Positions 11,359 through 19,993 of a stretch of DNA of 64,000 nt are shown one piece after another. This DNA is from an uncultured Sphingorhabdus sp. (GTDB lineage: Bacteria > Pseudomonadota > Alphaproteobacteria > Sphingomonadales > Sphingomonadaceae), in assembly GCA_937944295.1 (NCBI GenBank), contig CALDZL010000068.1, forward strand, positions 1 through 64,000, written 5' to 3'. The notes under the pieces were generated by a model that had not been told where the DNA came from, ran no database searches, and saw only the letters and a list, made by a program, of their open reading frames with translations. The position numbers were made by a program, and so were the translations under genes. Numbering within the stretch: position 1 is the stretch's first letter; every line of letters begins with the position of its first letter.

Positions 11359-11619
11359 TTATGCACTAGGAGCGCATTTAGCAGCACAAGCCGCTCCGCA
11401 AGCTGCACAGGCCGCCGCACATGCTGCACCGCAAGCCGCACAGGCCGCCGCACATGCTGCACCGCAAGCCGCACACGCGCCGCAAGCACCACACGCGCCG
11501 CAAGCACTGCATGCTGAACAAGCGCTACAAGGACCTGCCGCTGCAGTCGCTGGTGCAGTCGCCAATGCTAAGCCACCTGCTACTGCCAATAATGTTGCTA
11601 ATTTTGTTGTCTTTGTCAT
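11359..11619 (-). CDS. Secreted Cys/Ala/Gly low-complexity repeat peptide (86 aa)
   Basis: Signal peptide MTKTTKLATLLAVAGGLALATAPATAAA, then 16 Cys in a region of A, C, G, S, P and one K. Confidence 0.75.
   Translation of the reverse strand: MTKTTKLATLLAVAGGLALATAPATAAAGPCSACSACSACGACGACGACAACGAACAAACAACGAACAAACAACGAACAAKCAPSA
11408..11473. repeat. Two identical tandem 33-bp units within the Cys-rich gene, diverged third copy at 11375-11407
   Basis: caggccgccgcacatgctgcaccgcaagccgca x2 (11408-11440, 11441-11473). Confidence 0.9.
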
Positions 11620-11715
11620 TCTACTCTCCGTTCCGATTAATAATAGAACCTACCATAAGGTCCATCTTCTTTTATGGGGACAAATGATCCAGCGCAAGCA
11701 CTGGATCAAATTCTT

Positions 11716-12327
11716 TTATTGGTTCCCAATGCTTGCGCCATTGGGAATTGCAGGCCATTTAGCATCAGATTTTGCTACAAACCCAGGTATATCTTTCAAC
11801 CATCTTGCTTGAACATTTTTGTTGAAGTTTAGAAACAATCTACCGTCAACAACTTTTGATAGTTTTGGATCTCCTGGTGCCAACCTACCGTTAGACATTG
11901 CCCATGCACAGTGGCCACCATATTGCGGGGCATAATTTGCAGGGTTCTTTTTAAATTTCTTCATATTTTTTTTACTAGCAAACTGATAAGTTGCGCCAGC
12001 ATATTCAAGTGAATATTTTGCGTTACCAGCTACTGGTGTGCCATCACCTTGAAAATAACTTACAACATCATAACCACTTACGGCTGGCTTATCCCCATCT
12101 ATACCTTTAAAAACAGGACGATAAGATGCACTCGAGCTTGCTGCGCAAGCGCCACAACTCGGTGCACATGCACCGCATGAGGCTGCGCAAGCTGATGCAC
12201 AGGCACCGCACGCAGAACAAGCTTTGCATGCACCACATGGCGCAGCGGATATAGTCGCTGGGGCTGTTGCGATTGCCAAACCACCAGCTACTGCTAACAT
12301 TGTTGCCAATTTTACTGATTTACTCAT
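11716..12327 (-). CDS. Secreted protein: N-terminal Cys-repeat region fused to YHS domain
   Basis: MSKSVKLATMLAVAGGLAIATAPATISAAPCGACKACSACGACASAC... then RPVFKGIDGDKPAVSGYDVVSYFQGDGTP...YGGHCAWAMSNGRLAPGDPKLSKVVDGRLFLNFN. Confidence 0.85.
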   Translation of the reverse strand: MSKSVKLATMLAVAGGLAIATAPATISAAPCGACKACSACGACASACAASCGACAPSCGACAASSSASYRPVFKGIDGDKPAVSGYDVVSYFQGDGTPVAGNAKYSLEYAGATYQFASKKNMKKFKKNPANYAPQYGGHCAWAMSNGRLAPGDPKLSKVVDGRLFLNFNKNVQARWLKDIPGFVAKSDAKWPAIPNGASIGNQ

Positions 12328-12384
12328 ATTTTTTCCTAACTAATTAACTAAATTTCAAACAAGGATGAAAAATTACAGCGGTCT

Positions 12385-12936
12385 TTAGGCGCCAAATACA
12401 GCGTCATCTGGAACTGTTGGCCAGGCAGCTTCTGATTTTTCAACATAACCAGGGATATCGCTTAGCCAATCTTTTTGTACTTTTTTGTTAAAGTTCAAAA
12501 ATAATTCACCATCAACAACTTTTGCCAATGTAGCATTACCTGGCGCCAGATTTCCTTTAGACATGGCCCATGCACAATGGCCGCCATATTTAGGTACAAA
12601 AGCAGCTGGGTCACCAATGAATTTTTCTTTATTTGCGGCAGAGGCAAAATGATAAACCGCCTCACCATATTGCACGGAAAAATCTTCGCTGCCCAGAACA
12701 GGCGTGCCATCGTCTGTGAAATAGCTTGTCACATCATAACCCGAAACGGCAACATTTCCCCCTTCTACACCAAGAAACACTGGGCGCTTTGCAGCTTCTA
12801 TAACGACCAATTCATCAGCTGCAGTTTCTGATACGGCGGTTTCATTACCACTATTGGCATAGTCTTCGCCACTACCACATGCAGTCAATCCAAAAATAAT
12901 GGTTGCTGCAGCAGATGATAATAATGTCTTATTCAT
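12385..12936 (-). CDS. YHS-domain lipoprotein
   Basis: Lipobox GLTACGSGED; VAVSGYDVTSYFTDDGTPVLGSEDF...YGGHCAWAMSKGNLAPGNATLAKVVDGELFLNFNKKVQ. Confidence 0.85.
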   Translation of the reverse strand: MNKTLLSSAAATIIFGLTACGSGEDYANSGNETAVSETAADELVVIEAAKRPVFLGVEGGNVAVSGYDVTSYFTDDGTPVLGSEDFSVQYGEAVYHFASAANKEKFIGDPAAFVPKYGGHCAWAMSKGNLAPGNATLAKVVDGELFLNFNKKVQKDWLSDIPGYVEKSEAAWPTVPDDAVFGA

Positions 12937-12953
12937 TAATTTTGTCCTTTTGA

Positions 12954-12987
12954 ACTAATCTATATGTATAAATTCACTAATCTATAT
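12954..12987. promoter_or_regulatory. Direct repeat upstream of the YHS lipoprotein gene
   Basis: actaatctatat at 12954-12965 and 12976-12987, 22-bp period, just upstream of start codon 12936. Confidence 0.4.
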
Positions 12988-13085
12988 ACTATATAACGGT
13001 TCGCAGAACAAATGATATGGTTACAAAATCCTATGATTAATTCCATATTATCAAATTTTAGACCTAAATACCTCACAACAATAGA

Positions 13086-14057
13086 TTAATAAGTGATAGA
13101 CCGCAGTCTCTCAGTTGCTTGCTTATATTCATCAACCAATTTATCGACCATCTGAGCTGTGCTCTGAACATCATCGATATTACCAATGCCTTGGCCGCAC
13201 CCCCAAATATCTTTCCAAGCTTTAGCATCAGTATTCCCGCCAGAACCGAAATTCATTTTGCTTGGATCGCTCTCTGGTAGATTTTCAGGATCAAGGCCAG
13301 CGTTTTCAATGGATTCACGCAGATAATTACCATGCACACCTGTAAAGAGGTTGGAATATATAATATCTTCAGCTTTGCCCTTAACAATGCCTTGTTTATA
13401 ATCATCATCAGCACGCGCTTCTTTAGCTGCTATAAAAGCGCTTCCAATATATGCAAAATCAGCCCCCATAGCCTGCGCGCTCAATATAGCCGAGCCCGAT
13501 GCAATAGAACCCGATAATGCAACAGGCCCATCGAACCATGCACGAATTTCTTGCATGAGAGCAAATGGAGACGTTACACCTGCATGCCCACCTGCACCAG
13601 CCGCAACAGGAATCAATCCATCTGCGCCTTTTTCAATCGCTTTGCGTGCGAAACGATCGCTTATAACATCATGCATAGTAATGCCGCCCCATGCATGCGC
13701 GGCTTTGTTCAGGTCTTCGCGGGCACCCAGTGAAGTGATCAACATCGGAACCTTCCATTTGGCGCAAGTGACCATATCTTCTTCAAGGCGATTATTGGTC
13801 CGGTGGACTATCTGATTGACGGCATAGGGCGCCGCTGGACTATCTGGATTATCACGATTATGCTCCGCTAATTCCTCTGTAATTTGGTGCAGCCATTCAT
13901 CCAATTGGGATTGCGGCCGCGCATTGAGCGCAGGAAATGAGCCGACTATCCCTGCCTTACATTGTGCGATAACAAGCTCTGGACCAGAGATAATGAATAA
14001 TGGTGAACCAATAACAGGAAGGCGTAAATTATCAAACAAGGGTGAAGGCATTGCCAT
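13086..14057 (-). CDS. Nitronate monooxygenase
   Basis: LPVIGSPLFIISGPELVIAQCKAGIVGSFPALNAR, GADGLIPVAAGAGGHAG. Confidence 0.88.
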   Translation of the reverse strand: MAMPSPLFDNLRLPVIGSPLFIISGPELVIAQCKAGIVGSFPALNARPQSQLDEWLHQITEELAEHNRDNPDSPAAPYAVNQIVHRTNNRLEEDMVTCAKWKVPMLITSLGAREDLNKAAHAWGGITMHDVISDRFARKAIEKGADGLIPVAAGAGGHAGVTSPFALMQEIRAWFDGPVALSGSIASGSAILSAQAMGADFAYIGSAFIAAKEARADDDYKQGIVKGKAEDIIYSNLFTGVHGNYLRESIENAGLDPENLPESDPSKMNFGSGGNTDAKAWKDIWGCGQGIGNIDDVQSTAQMVDKLVDEYKQATERLRSITY

Positions 14058-14149
14058 ATGAATAATCCAATCTTTAATCGTACGTTTAAAGTTTTACAAA
14101 GCGGTTTAACCCTTCTTTGTCAATCGATTAATAAGAGCATAGTCAGAGC

Positions 14150-15814
14150 TTAACTCAAATTATTAACCGCACTTAATATCGCTCTAATGGATGCCGTAGC
14201 GACATCCTGACTTATCCCTACACCAAATATTTTATCGTCTCCCTCGATGCTACATTCCACATAAGCAGCGGCTGTCGCATGACTACCCGCGCCAATGGCA
14301 TGTTCGGAATAATCAACAATATCAATATTCATTCCAAGCGCATCCGATAAAGCATTGGTCATGGCTGAGATCAGACCATTACCACTGCCTTGAATGGAAA
14401 TTTCTTTATCGCCATAACTAATACGCCCTGCAAATAAACGCTTACCACTGCCGTCTTTCGTCAATTTCTCTTGATGATGGACTAATATATATTTCCCATC
14501 GGCCGATATAAAATATTTCTTTTGAAAAGCATCCCAAATATCATCGCTACTCAATTCTCGGCCCAATTCATCCGACATTGATTGCACCGTTTGCGAGAAA
14601 TTGGCTTGTAATTTCTTCGGCAATTTCAAGCCATGATCTTTTTCCAAGACCCAGGCAATACCGCCCTTGCCGCTTTGCGAATTAACACGAATAACAGCTT
14701 CATAATCACGGCCTAAATCTGCAGGATCAATAGGCAAATATGGAACATTCCAATATTCATCATTGCGCGCAGCTTGCGCCTCAAAACCTTTTTTTATGGC
14801 ATCTTGATGGCTACCAGAAAAGGCAGTAAATACCAAATCTCCCGCATAAGGATGGCGTGGATGCACTGGCAAGTCATTACAATATTCAACCGTTTCAATA
14901 ATATTATCAATATTGGAAAAATCCAAATTAGGCGGCACACCCTGAGTGTAGAGGTTCAAGCCCAATGTTACCAAGTCCACATTACCCGTGCGCTCGCCAT
15001 TGCCAAATAAACAGCCCTCAATCCTGTCAGCACCAGCCATCAGGCCAAGCTCTGCCGCCGCAATACCTGAACCACGATCATTGTGCGGATGCAGCGAAAT
15101 AATTACTTTGTCGCGCGCAGAAATATGACGACACATCCATTCGATTTGGTCCGCATAAATATTGGGGGTTGAGGCCTCAATTGTTGCCGGAAGATTTAAA
15201 ATTAACGGTTTTTCTCTTGTGGGCTGTAACACATCCATTACCGCTTCACAGACTTCCAAGCTGAATTCCAATTCCGCCGTAGAAAAAGTCTCTGGAGAAT
15301 ATTCAAAATGCCAGTCCGTCTGCGGATATTTTGCGGCTTGTTCTGCTAAAATCTCAGCTCCATTGATAGCAATCTGTTTCACTTCTTGCTTATCAAGCTT
15401 AAACACAACATCACGCCAAGCTGGTGACACCGCATTATAAAGATGCACAATCGCTTTTTTAGCACCAGCCATGCTCTCAAAAGTTTGCTCAATCAGATCA
15501 CGGCGTGATTGCGTTAATGCTTGGATGGTCACATCATCGGGTATTTTCTTATCATCGACTAGCGAGCGCACATAGTTAAAATCCGTACTGCTCGCCGATG
15601 GAAAACCTACCTCTATCTCTTTCACCCCAATTGCGACTAGCAAATCAAAAAAACGCTGTTTTTTGGCGCTATCCATCGGATCCACTAATGCTTGATTTCC
15701 ATCGCGCAAATCTGTGGATAGCCATATTGGCGCCTTGGTAATTTGCATATTAGGCCATTGCCTGTCTGGCAAATTCACCTTTGGAAAAGCTCTATATTTG
15801 TTTGTCGGATTCAT
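14150..15814 (-). CDS. leuA: 2-isopropylmalate synthase (long form)
   Basis: [92 protein letters not shown]. Confidence 0.95.
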   Translation of the reverse strand: MNPTNKYRAFPKVNLPDRQWPNMQITKAPIWLSTDLRDGNQALVDPMDSAKKQRFFDLLVAIGVKEIEVGFPSASSTDFNYVRSLVDDKKIPDDVTIQALTQSRRDLIEQTFESMAGAKKAIVHLYNAVSPAWRDVVFKLDKQEVKQIAINGAEILAEQAAKYPQTDWHFEYSPETFSTAELEFSLEVCEAVMDVLQPTREKPLILNLPATIEASTPNIYADQIEWMCRHISARDKVIISLHPHNDRGSGIAAAELGLMAGADRIEGCLFGNGERTGNVDLVTLGLNLYTQGVPPNLDFSNIDNIIETVEYCNDLPVHPRHPYAGDLVFTAFSGSHQDAIKKGFEAQAARNDEYWNVPYLPIDPADLGRDYEAVIRVNSQSGKGGIAWVLEKDHGLKLPKKLQANFSQTVQSMSDELGRELSSDDIWDAFQKKYFISADGKYILVHHQEKLTKDGSGKRLFAGRISYGDKEISIQGSGNGLISAMTNALSDALGMNIDIVDYSEHAIGAGSHATAAAYVECSIEGDDKIFGVGISQDVATASIRAILSAVNNLS

Positions 15815-15870
15815 GATGATTTTCCTGCACTAAAATTCTATTGATAAATTTTGTGGAATGTCTTGGCTTT

Positions 15871-15908
15871 CCCTTAGGCTTTCTTCAAAAGATGAGTGCA
15901 CCTAAGGG
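15871..15908 (-). promoter_or_regulatory. Stem-loop in the leuA leader
   Basis: Minus strand CCCTTAGG(tgcactcatcttttgaagaaag)CCTAAGGG; 5' arm contains the stop codon of the leader peptide. Confidence 0.6.
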
Positions 15909-15949
15909 CGCATAAGTAGCAGGCTTAAACGTGACAGACTATAAAGCAT
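15902..15949 (-). CDS. Leu-rich leader peptide of leuA, MLYSLSRLSLLLMRP*
   Basis: atg ctt tat agt ctg tca cgt tta agc ctg cta ctt atg cgc cct tag: 6 Leu in 15 residues, 88 nt upstream of leuA. Confidence 0.7.
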   Translation of the reverse strand: MLYSLSRLSLLLMRP

Positions 15950-16021
15950 ATCTTCTATAAAAATGTTTAGAGCCTCTCGTCCAGTGAAAATACCATAATG
16001 GGAAAATTAATAGATAAATTC

Positions 16022-16522
16022 TTATATCTCATAACGCACAAGTTTAGACCATATATTATCTACATCATGATCAAGACTGTTAAAATTTATAGCACGGCTC
16101 ATGGGATCACGCTTATTTAATGTCATAGACCTTGGTCTTTGCAACAGGCTACGCCGCAACCCTCGCTGTAAATAAGAGAGGCGAAATGCAATATTATTAG
16201 CATCCAATGTAGAGTTTTTCTTATGAATTGATGCTTCTATTAATCCCAATCTCTCGCACACCAATGCATTATATTTGGGGTGCGGACCGCGGTGCAAGGG
16301 ACGGCCACATTCAATTACCAGCCTCTCTTTTGCAGGCAAATAAATACCATTGCTTTTAAAGTCTCTTGAATCAAATCCTGCTTGCTGCGCAATTTCAAAC
16401 ATTCTTAAAAAGGCCCGCTTTTTTAGCAATTGAACAGGGATCAAATGATGTTTCTGAAAACCTGATCTTTTAGCTATACTCAAACTATTTTTAGAAAACC
16501 CACTGATTGATTGTGACGTCAT
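16022..16522 (-). CDS. AHH/HNH-type nuclease-like protein
   Basis: FQKHHLIPVQLLKKRAF...SNGIYLPAKE...GRPLHRGPHPKYNALV resembles the AHH nuclease core. Confidence 0.6.
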   Translation of the reverse strand: MTSQSISGFSKNSLSIAKRSGFQKHHLIPVQLLKKRAFLRMFEIAQQAGFDSRDFKSNGIYLPAKERLVIECGRPLHRGPHPKYNALVCERLGLIEASIHKKNSTLDANNIAFRLSYLQRGLRRSLLQRPRSMTLNKRDPMSRAINFNSLDHDVDNIWSKLVRYEI

Positions 16523-16587
16523 AACGCCATAAAAGTATATTTAGGGGTAAATGGCAAATATAGTAATGATTATGAACAAGGTTCAAA

Positions 16588-17985
16588 TCATTTCTTAGCA
16601 GTAAAATCAAAATCAACGCGCACATCATTCGCTATCTCATCTTGCCCAACCCCAATATTGTGCGCTATTCTGTTAATTTTTGCATATCCTGTAGCGCGGG
16701 CATTATTCTCATTTTCATCTAAAGTAAAATTGATACGCAATGGCCGTTCAATATTTTTGAGGAGCAGCACTCCATCCATTTGATAGCGATTACCACCAAG
16801 GCTCTTTATGCTATTGGAGCTATATTGTGCCTGAGATGATCCCGAAAAGTTAAAATAATCTGCACTGCCAATTGCACCATTAACAGTCGAATCAGAGGTT
16901 GTGACGGACATTAAATTTATCAATATTTTGATGGAAGATTGATCCAAAGCAGCCGATGTAAATTTAATATCAGCATTCCAATCACTAAAATTTCCCGTAA
17001 CAACATCATCATTCCACTTTACTGTAAATCCCAATGATTTTGAACCAATGACAGTCCAATTAGAAGGTTGAATAGCCTTAATTTTTGAAACCTCTGCCTT
17101 TGAAATATCATTCGCCTGATCTGTATCTGCTTGGTCTATATCCGCCTGATCTTCACCCTGAGTTTCCTCTATGTTATTACTCTTCTTTATGTCCTCTCGA
17201 GCCAAGGATGCTATTTCAGAATCCTCAATTGAAAGAGACTGTTCTTCTATCAAAGGCAATGATGTTTCTGGTTCATTAGATATAATAGAAATTGTTTTGA
17301 TTGATTTTACACTGTTCACACTAAATTGAGCAAATATGAACAAGCTCATAAGTGTTGATATAATGAAAAATATGCAGAGCGTCGCATTCATTTTTCCCAA
17401 TGGTTTGATAAGGGGTAATATACGCCATAAAATCGCTTCATCTTTGAAATATTGATGCCTTAATGCACCAGCCACATGCAGGAAGAATAATAAAATTCCT
17501 GCCCAGCTTAATATTTCATGCGCATATGATGATACCATATTCAAGGTTAAGCGCGATACCTCTGATAGGCTCTCAATACCAGGAATATGCGGCCAATAAA
17601 GCGCCTCAAAAATATATGTATCTATATTAAGATCAGAAGTTGACACCATAAGCCAACCACTAAGCGGCATGCCAATCATAAATATATAGAGCGCGATATG
17701 GGTATATTGTGACAATCTATGCGCCCAAGCATCATCATTGAGGGCATTCGGCGGTTTTTTATAAATGCGTAAGATTAAGCGTGCTATTGATGCTAATAAT
17801 ATCAAGATGCCAACCGATTTATGAAATTGCGTGACAGCAAATAGACCCATTTCGTTACTCTGGGAATTTTGCATTTCAGACATATGCCAGCCCAAGCCCA
17901 TTTGAAACGCGAGAGCAAAAGCCAATAACCAATGCAATATTACCGCCAATGCGGAATAATGAAGGGGAGGTAAATTACGCTGCAT
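16588..17985 (-). CDS. Cytochrome b561-like membrane domain fused to YceI-like domain
   Basis: N-term LPPLHYSALAVILHWLLAFALAFQMGLGWHM with further TM His; C-term NWTVIGSKSLGFTVKWNDDVVTGNFSDWNADIKF YceI-like. Confidence 0.8.
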   Translation of the reverse strand: MQRNLPPLHYSALAVILHWLLAFALAFQMGLGWHMSEMQNSQSNEMGLFAVTQFHKSVGILILLASIARLILRIYKKPPNALNDDAWAHRLSQYTHIALYIFMIGMPLSGWLMVSTSDLNIDTYIFEALYWPHIPGIESLSEVSRLTLNMVSSYAHEILSWAGILLFFLHVAGALRHQYFKDEAILWRILPLIKPLGKMNATLCIFFIISTLMSLFIFAQFSVNSVKSIKTISIISNEPETSLPLIEEQSLSIEDSEIASLAREDIKKSNNIEETQGEDQADIDQADTDQANDISKAEVSKIKAIQPSNWTVIGSKSLGFTVKWNDDVVTGNFSDWNADIKFTSAALDQSSIKILINLMSVTTSDSTVNGAIGSADYFNFSGSSQAQYSSNSIKSLGGNRYQMDGVLLLKNIERPLRINFTLDENENNARATGYAKINRIAHNIGVGQDEIANDVRVDFDFTAKK

Positions 17986-18020
17986 GATATGATATTATAA
18001 TCTACAATCAAAATAACAAT

Positions 18021-18818
18021 CTATTTTAAACTATCAGGGACAGCCAATTTAAAAACACTGCGTACCCTTGCTATTCTACTATCTTTATCAATTGTAATAT
18101 AAATCCGCTCATCACCCTCGATACCATCCAATTCCATACTGTTTGAATAAGCACCATTAACGGCTACATCATGCGCAATACGCATCATACGTTTCATTGC
18201 ATCTACTTCATGCAATTGGCGGCATTCATAGTGAATTTCCTGATTAGCAAAATAGGATAATCCTTTAGATTTTAATATCCCTTCTTCATCATATATAAAA
18301 TCAACAGTCGATAAAATTGGAAAGGCACCGCCCTTTTCATAATGATTGACAACATCTACAAAATATTGAGAGTCTGATATAATATTATTAATATTCCACA
18401 CAATAGCTATGCTATTACTATTCATAATGAGCAATCTAATATATCTGAATAAACTCGATATAATGGCTGCATTTTTATAACCGTCTTTAATATGAGAACC
18501 AAAAGATATGGCGATACCCGATTGAAAAGATGCTTCATCAATATTGCAAAATAATTGTTTATAAGAATTTATATTCAAATACCCCTGGAACCACTGTATT
18601 TCCAGCTCCAACCCCTCATATTGGATATTCCAGCTTATATCAGAATAATCTGGCCTCTGATCTTCCTTAATATTTTTTGATTTTGCCCCAGTGTTTTTTA
18701 ATTTGGAACGTAAAATTATATCCATGTGGGTTGATAATAGGCGGTTTACATCATCTATTGAAAATTCAGAGAATAATAATAATAGCAAAGGTTTTTGATG
18801 TTGCGATTCAGCATTCAT
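18021..18818 (-). CDS. Hypothetical protein (265 aa)
   Basis: Long ORF without a family I recognise; no competing ORF. Confidence 0.6.
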   Translation of the reverse strand: MNAESQHQKPLLLLLFSEFSIDDVNRLLSTHMDIILRSKLKNTGAKSKNIKEDQRPDYSDISWNIQYEGLELEIQWFQGYLNINSYKQLFCNIDEASFQSGIAISFGSHIKDGYKNAAIISSLFRYIRLLIMNSNSIAIVWNINNIISDSQYFVDVVNHYEKGGAFPILSTVDFIYDEEGILKSKGLSYFANQEIHYECRQLHEVDAMKRMMRIAHDVAVNGAYSNSMELDGIEGDERIYITIDKDSRIARVRSVFKLAVPDSLK

Positions 18819-18911
18819 ATATGATTCAATTCGCCAAAAGTTCTTACTTTGTTCTTAAAGGCAAAATATACCATAATCAATAGATAATGTTTGTAAGCTT
18901 ATAGGCTATTC

Positions 18912-19532
18912 TTATGACTGTTTTAACTTCTCTAATTGCTCTAATTGCCGCTCTACCCTTTTACGCCATTTGGCATTTTTAGAACCATTTTTCAGCATAT
19001 TTTTCCACAAAGCTTCGGCTTCATCTACCTTGCCTTCAAACAGCGATGCAAGACCCTCATAATAATCTGGAACAGGCCCCTTCGGCCATGACTTACGGGA
19101 TTTGGCAAATGCCAATTGGGCTGGTTCAGTTAATTTCCCTTCGCTCGCCAGTAAAAGTTGCAATCCAAGCGCGCCCCATAATTCGGCATCATTTGGATAT
19201 TTTGTTAAACCATTTTGTAATATAGCGGCGGCAAATTTATAATCTCCATTTTTTGCGGAAGAGTCTGATAATATTAAATAACGTTTGGCCGCACCAAAGT
19301 CAAAATCCATTTCTTGCCGAATAGAAATTAACTCTTGAGCAACGTCCACAGATTCAGTGATTCTTTGAGCATAGGACGCAGGTTGATCAGGACTTCCTTG
19401 ATGCGCATAGCCTGCAAGCGCAAGCGCACCAGCGGCACAGGGCAAACTCCACATTTGGCGCGGCAAACGAGCAAAAATAATAAGTAAAAGGCATGTCAAA
19501 ACAGTAAGTGTAATTGCTATAAACCACCCCAT
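18912..19532 (-). CDS. ccmI: CcmI/CycH-like TPR protein of cytochrome c biogenesis
   Basis: N-terminal TM helix, TPR-like region, last gene of ccm run. Confidence 0.75.
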   Translation of the reverse strand: MGWFIAITLTVLTCLLLIIFARLPRQMWSLPCAAGALALAGYAHQGSPDQPASYAQRITESVDVAQELISIRQEMDFDFGAAKRYLILSDSSAKNGDYKFAAAILQNGLTKYPNDAELWGALGLQLLLASEGKLTEPAQLAFAKSRKSWPKGPVPDYYEGLASLFEGKVDEAEALWKNMLKNGSKNAKWRKRVERQLEQLEKLKQS

Positions 19533-19993
19533 TATTTTACCTCCTGGTCGTTTTGTTTATTTTGTTGCTTTCGGAATAGCGGAATAATAAGATATAATGC
19601 TATTAGAAAAATGAGCATTGGTGCTATCCACAATGCTATGGAAACGCCCGATAGAGATGGATCAAAACTCACATAATCGCCATAGCGCGCTATCATCCAA
19701 TCCTTAATCTCATCTTGCTTTTTGCCTTGTTCTATTTGCAAGCGCACTTGATGGCGCATCGCTTGCGCTATTGGGGCATCGCTATCTGCAATAGATTGAC
19801 TCTGGCATTGTATACAGCGCAATTCCAGCATGAGATCGAAAGCGGCTTGTTCCTCGCTGGCATTGGCCAATTGCTCATGCGCATAAAATAAGCCTGTTCG
19901 ATTATCTTCAGCCTCTATTTTTCCACGCATGTTTTGAGCAAAAGATGCATTCGCCATTAGCAAAGCCATTATTATGATAATGATACGGATCAT
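19532..19993 (-). CDS. ccmH: Cytochrome c-type biogenesis protein CcmH/CycL
   Basis: LRCIQCQSQSIADSDAPIAQAMRHQVRLQIEQGKKQDEIKDWMIARYGDYV. Confidence 0.92.
   Translation of the reverse strand: MIRIIIIIMALLMANASFAQNMRGKIEAEDNRTGLFYAHEQLANASEEQAAFDLMLELRCIQCQSQSIADSDAPIAQAMRHQVRLQIEQGKKQDEIKDWMIARYGDYVSFDPSLSGVSIALWIAPMLIFLIALYLIIPLFRKQQNKQNDQEVK

Noticed and set aside
11375-11473. Possible CRISPR-like array
   Set aside because: Repeats are directly adjacent without unique spacers, are in frame, and lie inside a coding sequence; no cas genes are present.
11421-11687. 88-aa plus-strand ORF (MLHRKPHRPPHMLHRKPH...)
   Set aside because: Antisense of the Cys-repeat gene; its apparent repeats come from the same 33-bp tandem DNA.
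11716-12936. Selenoprotein possibility for the YHS proteins
   Set aside because: Both carry an ordinary Cys codon in YGGHCAWAM and there is no in-frame TGA or visible SECIS to support recoding.
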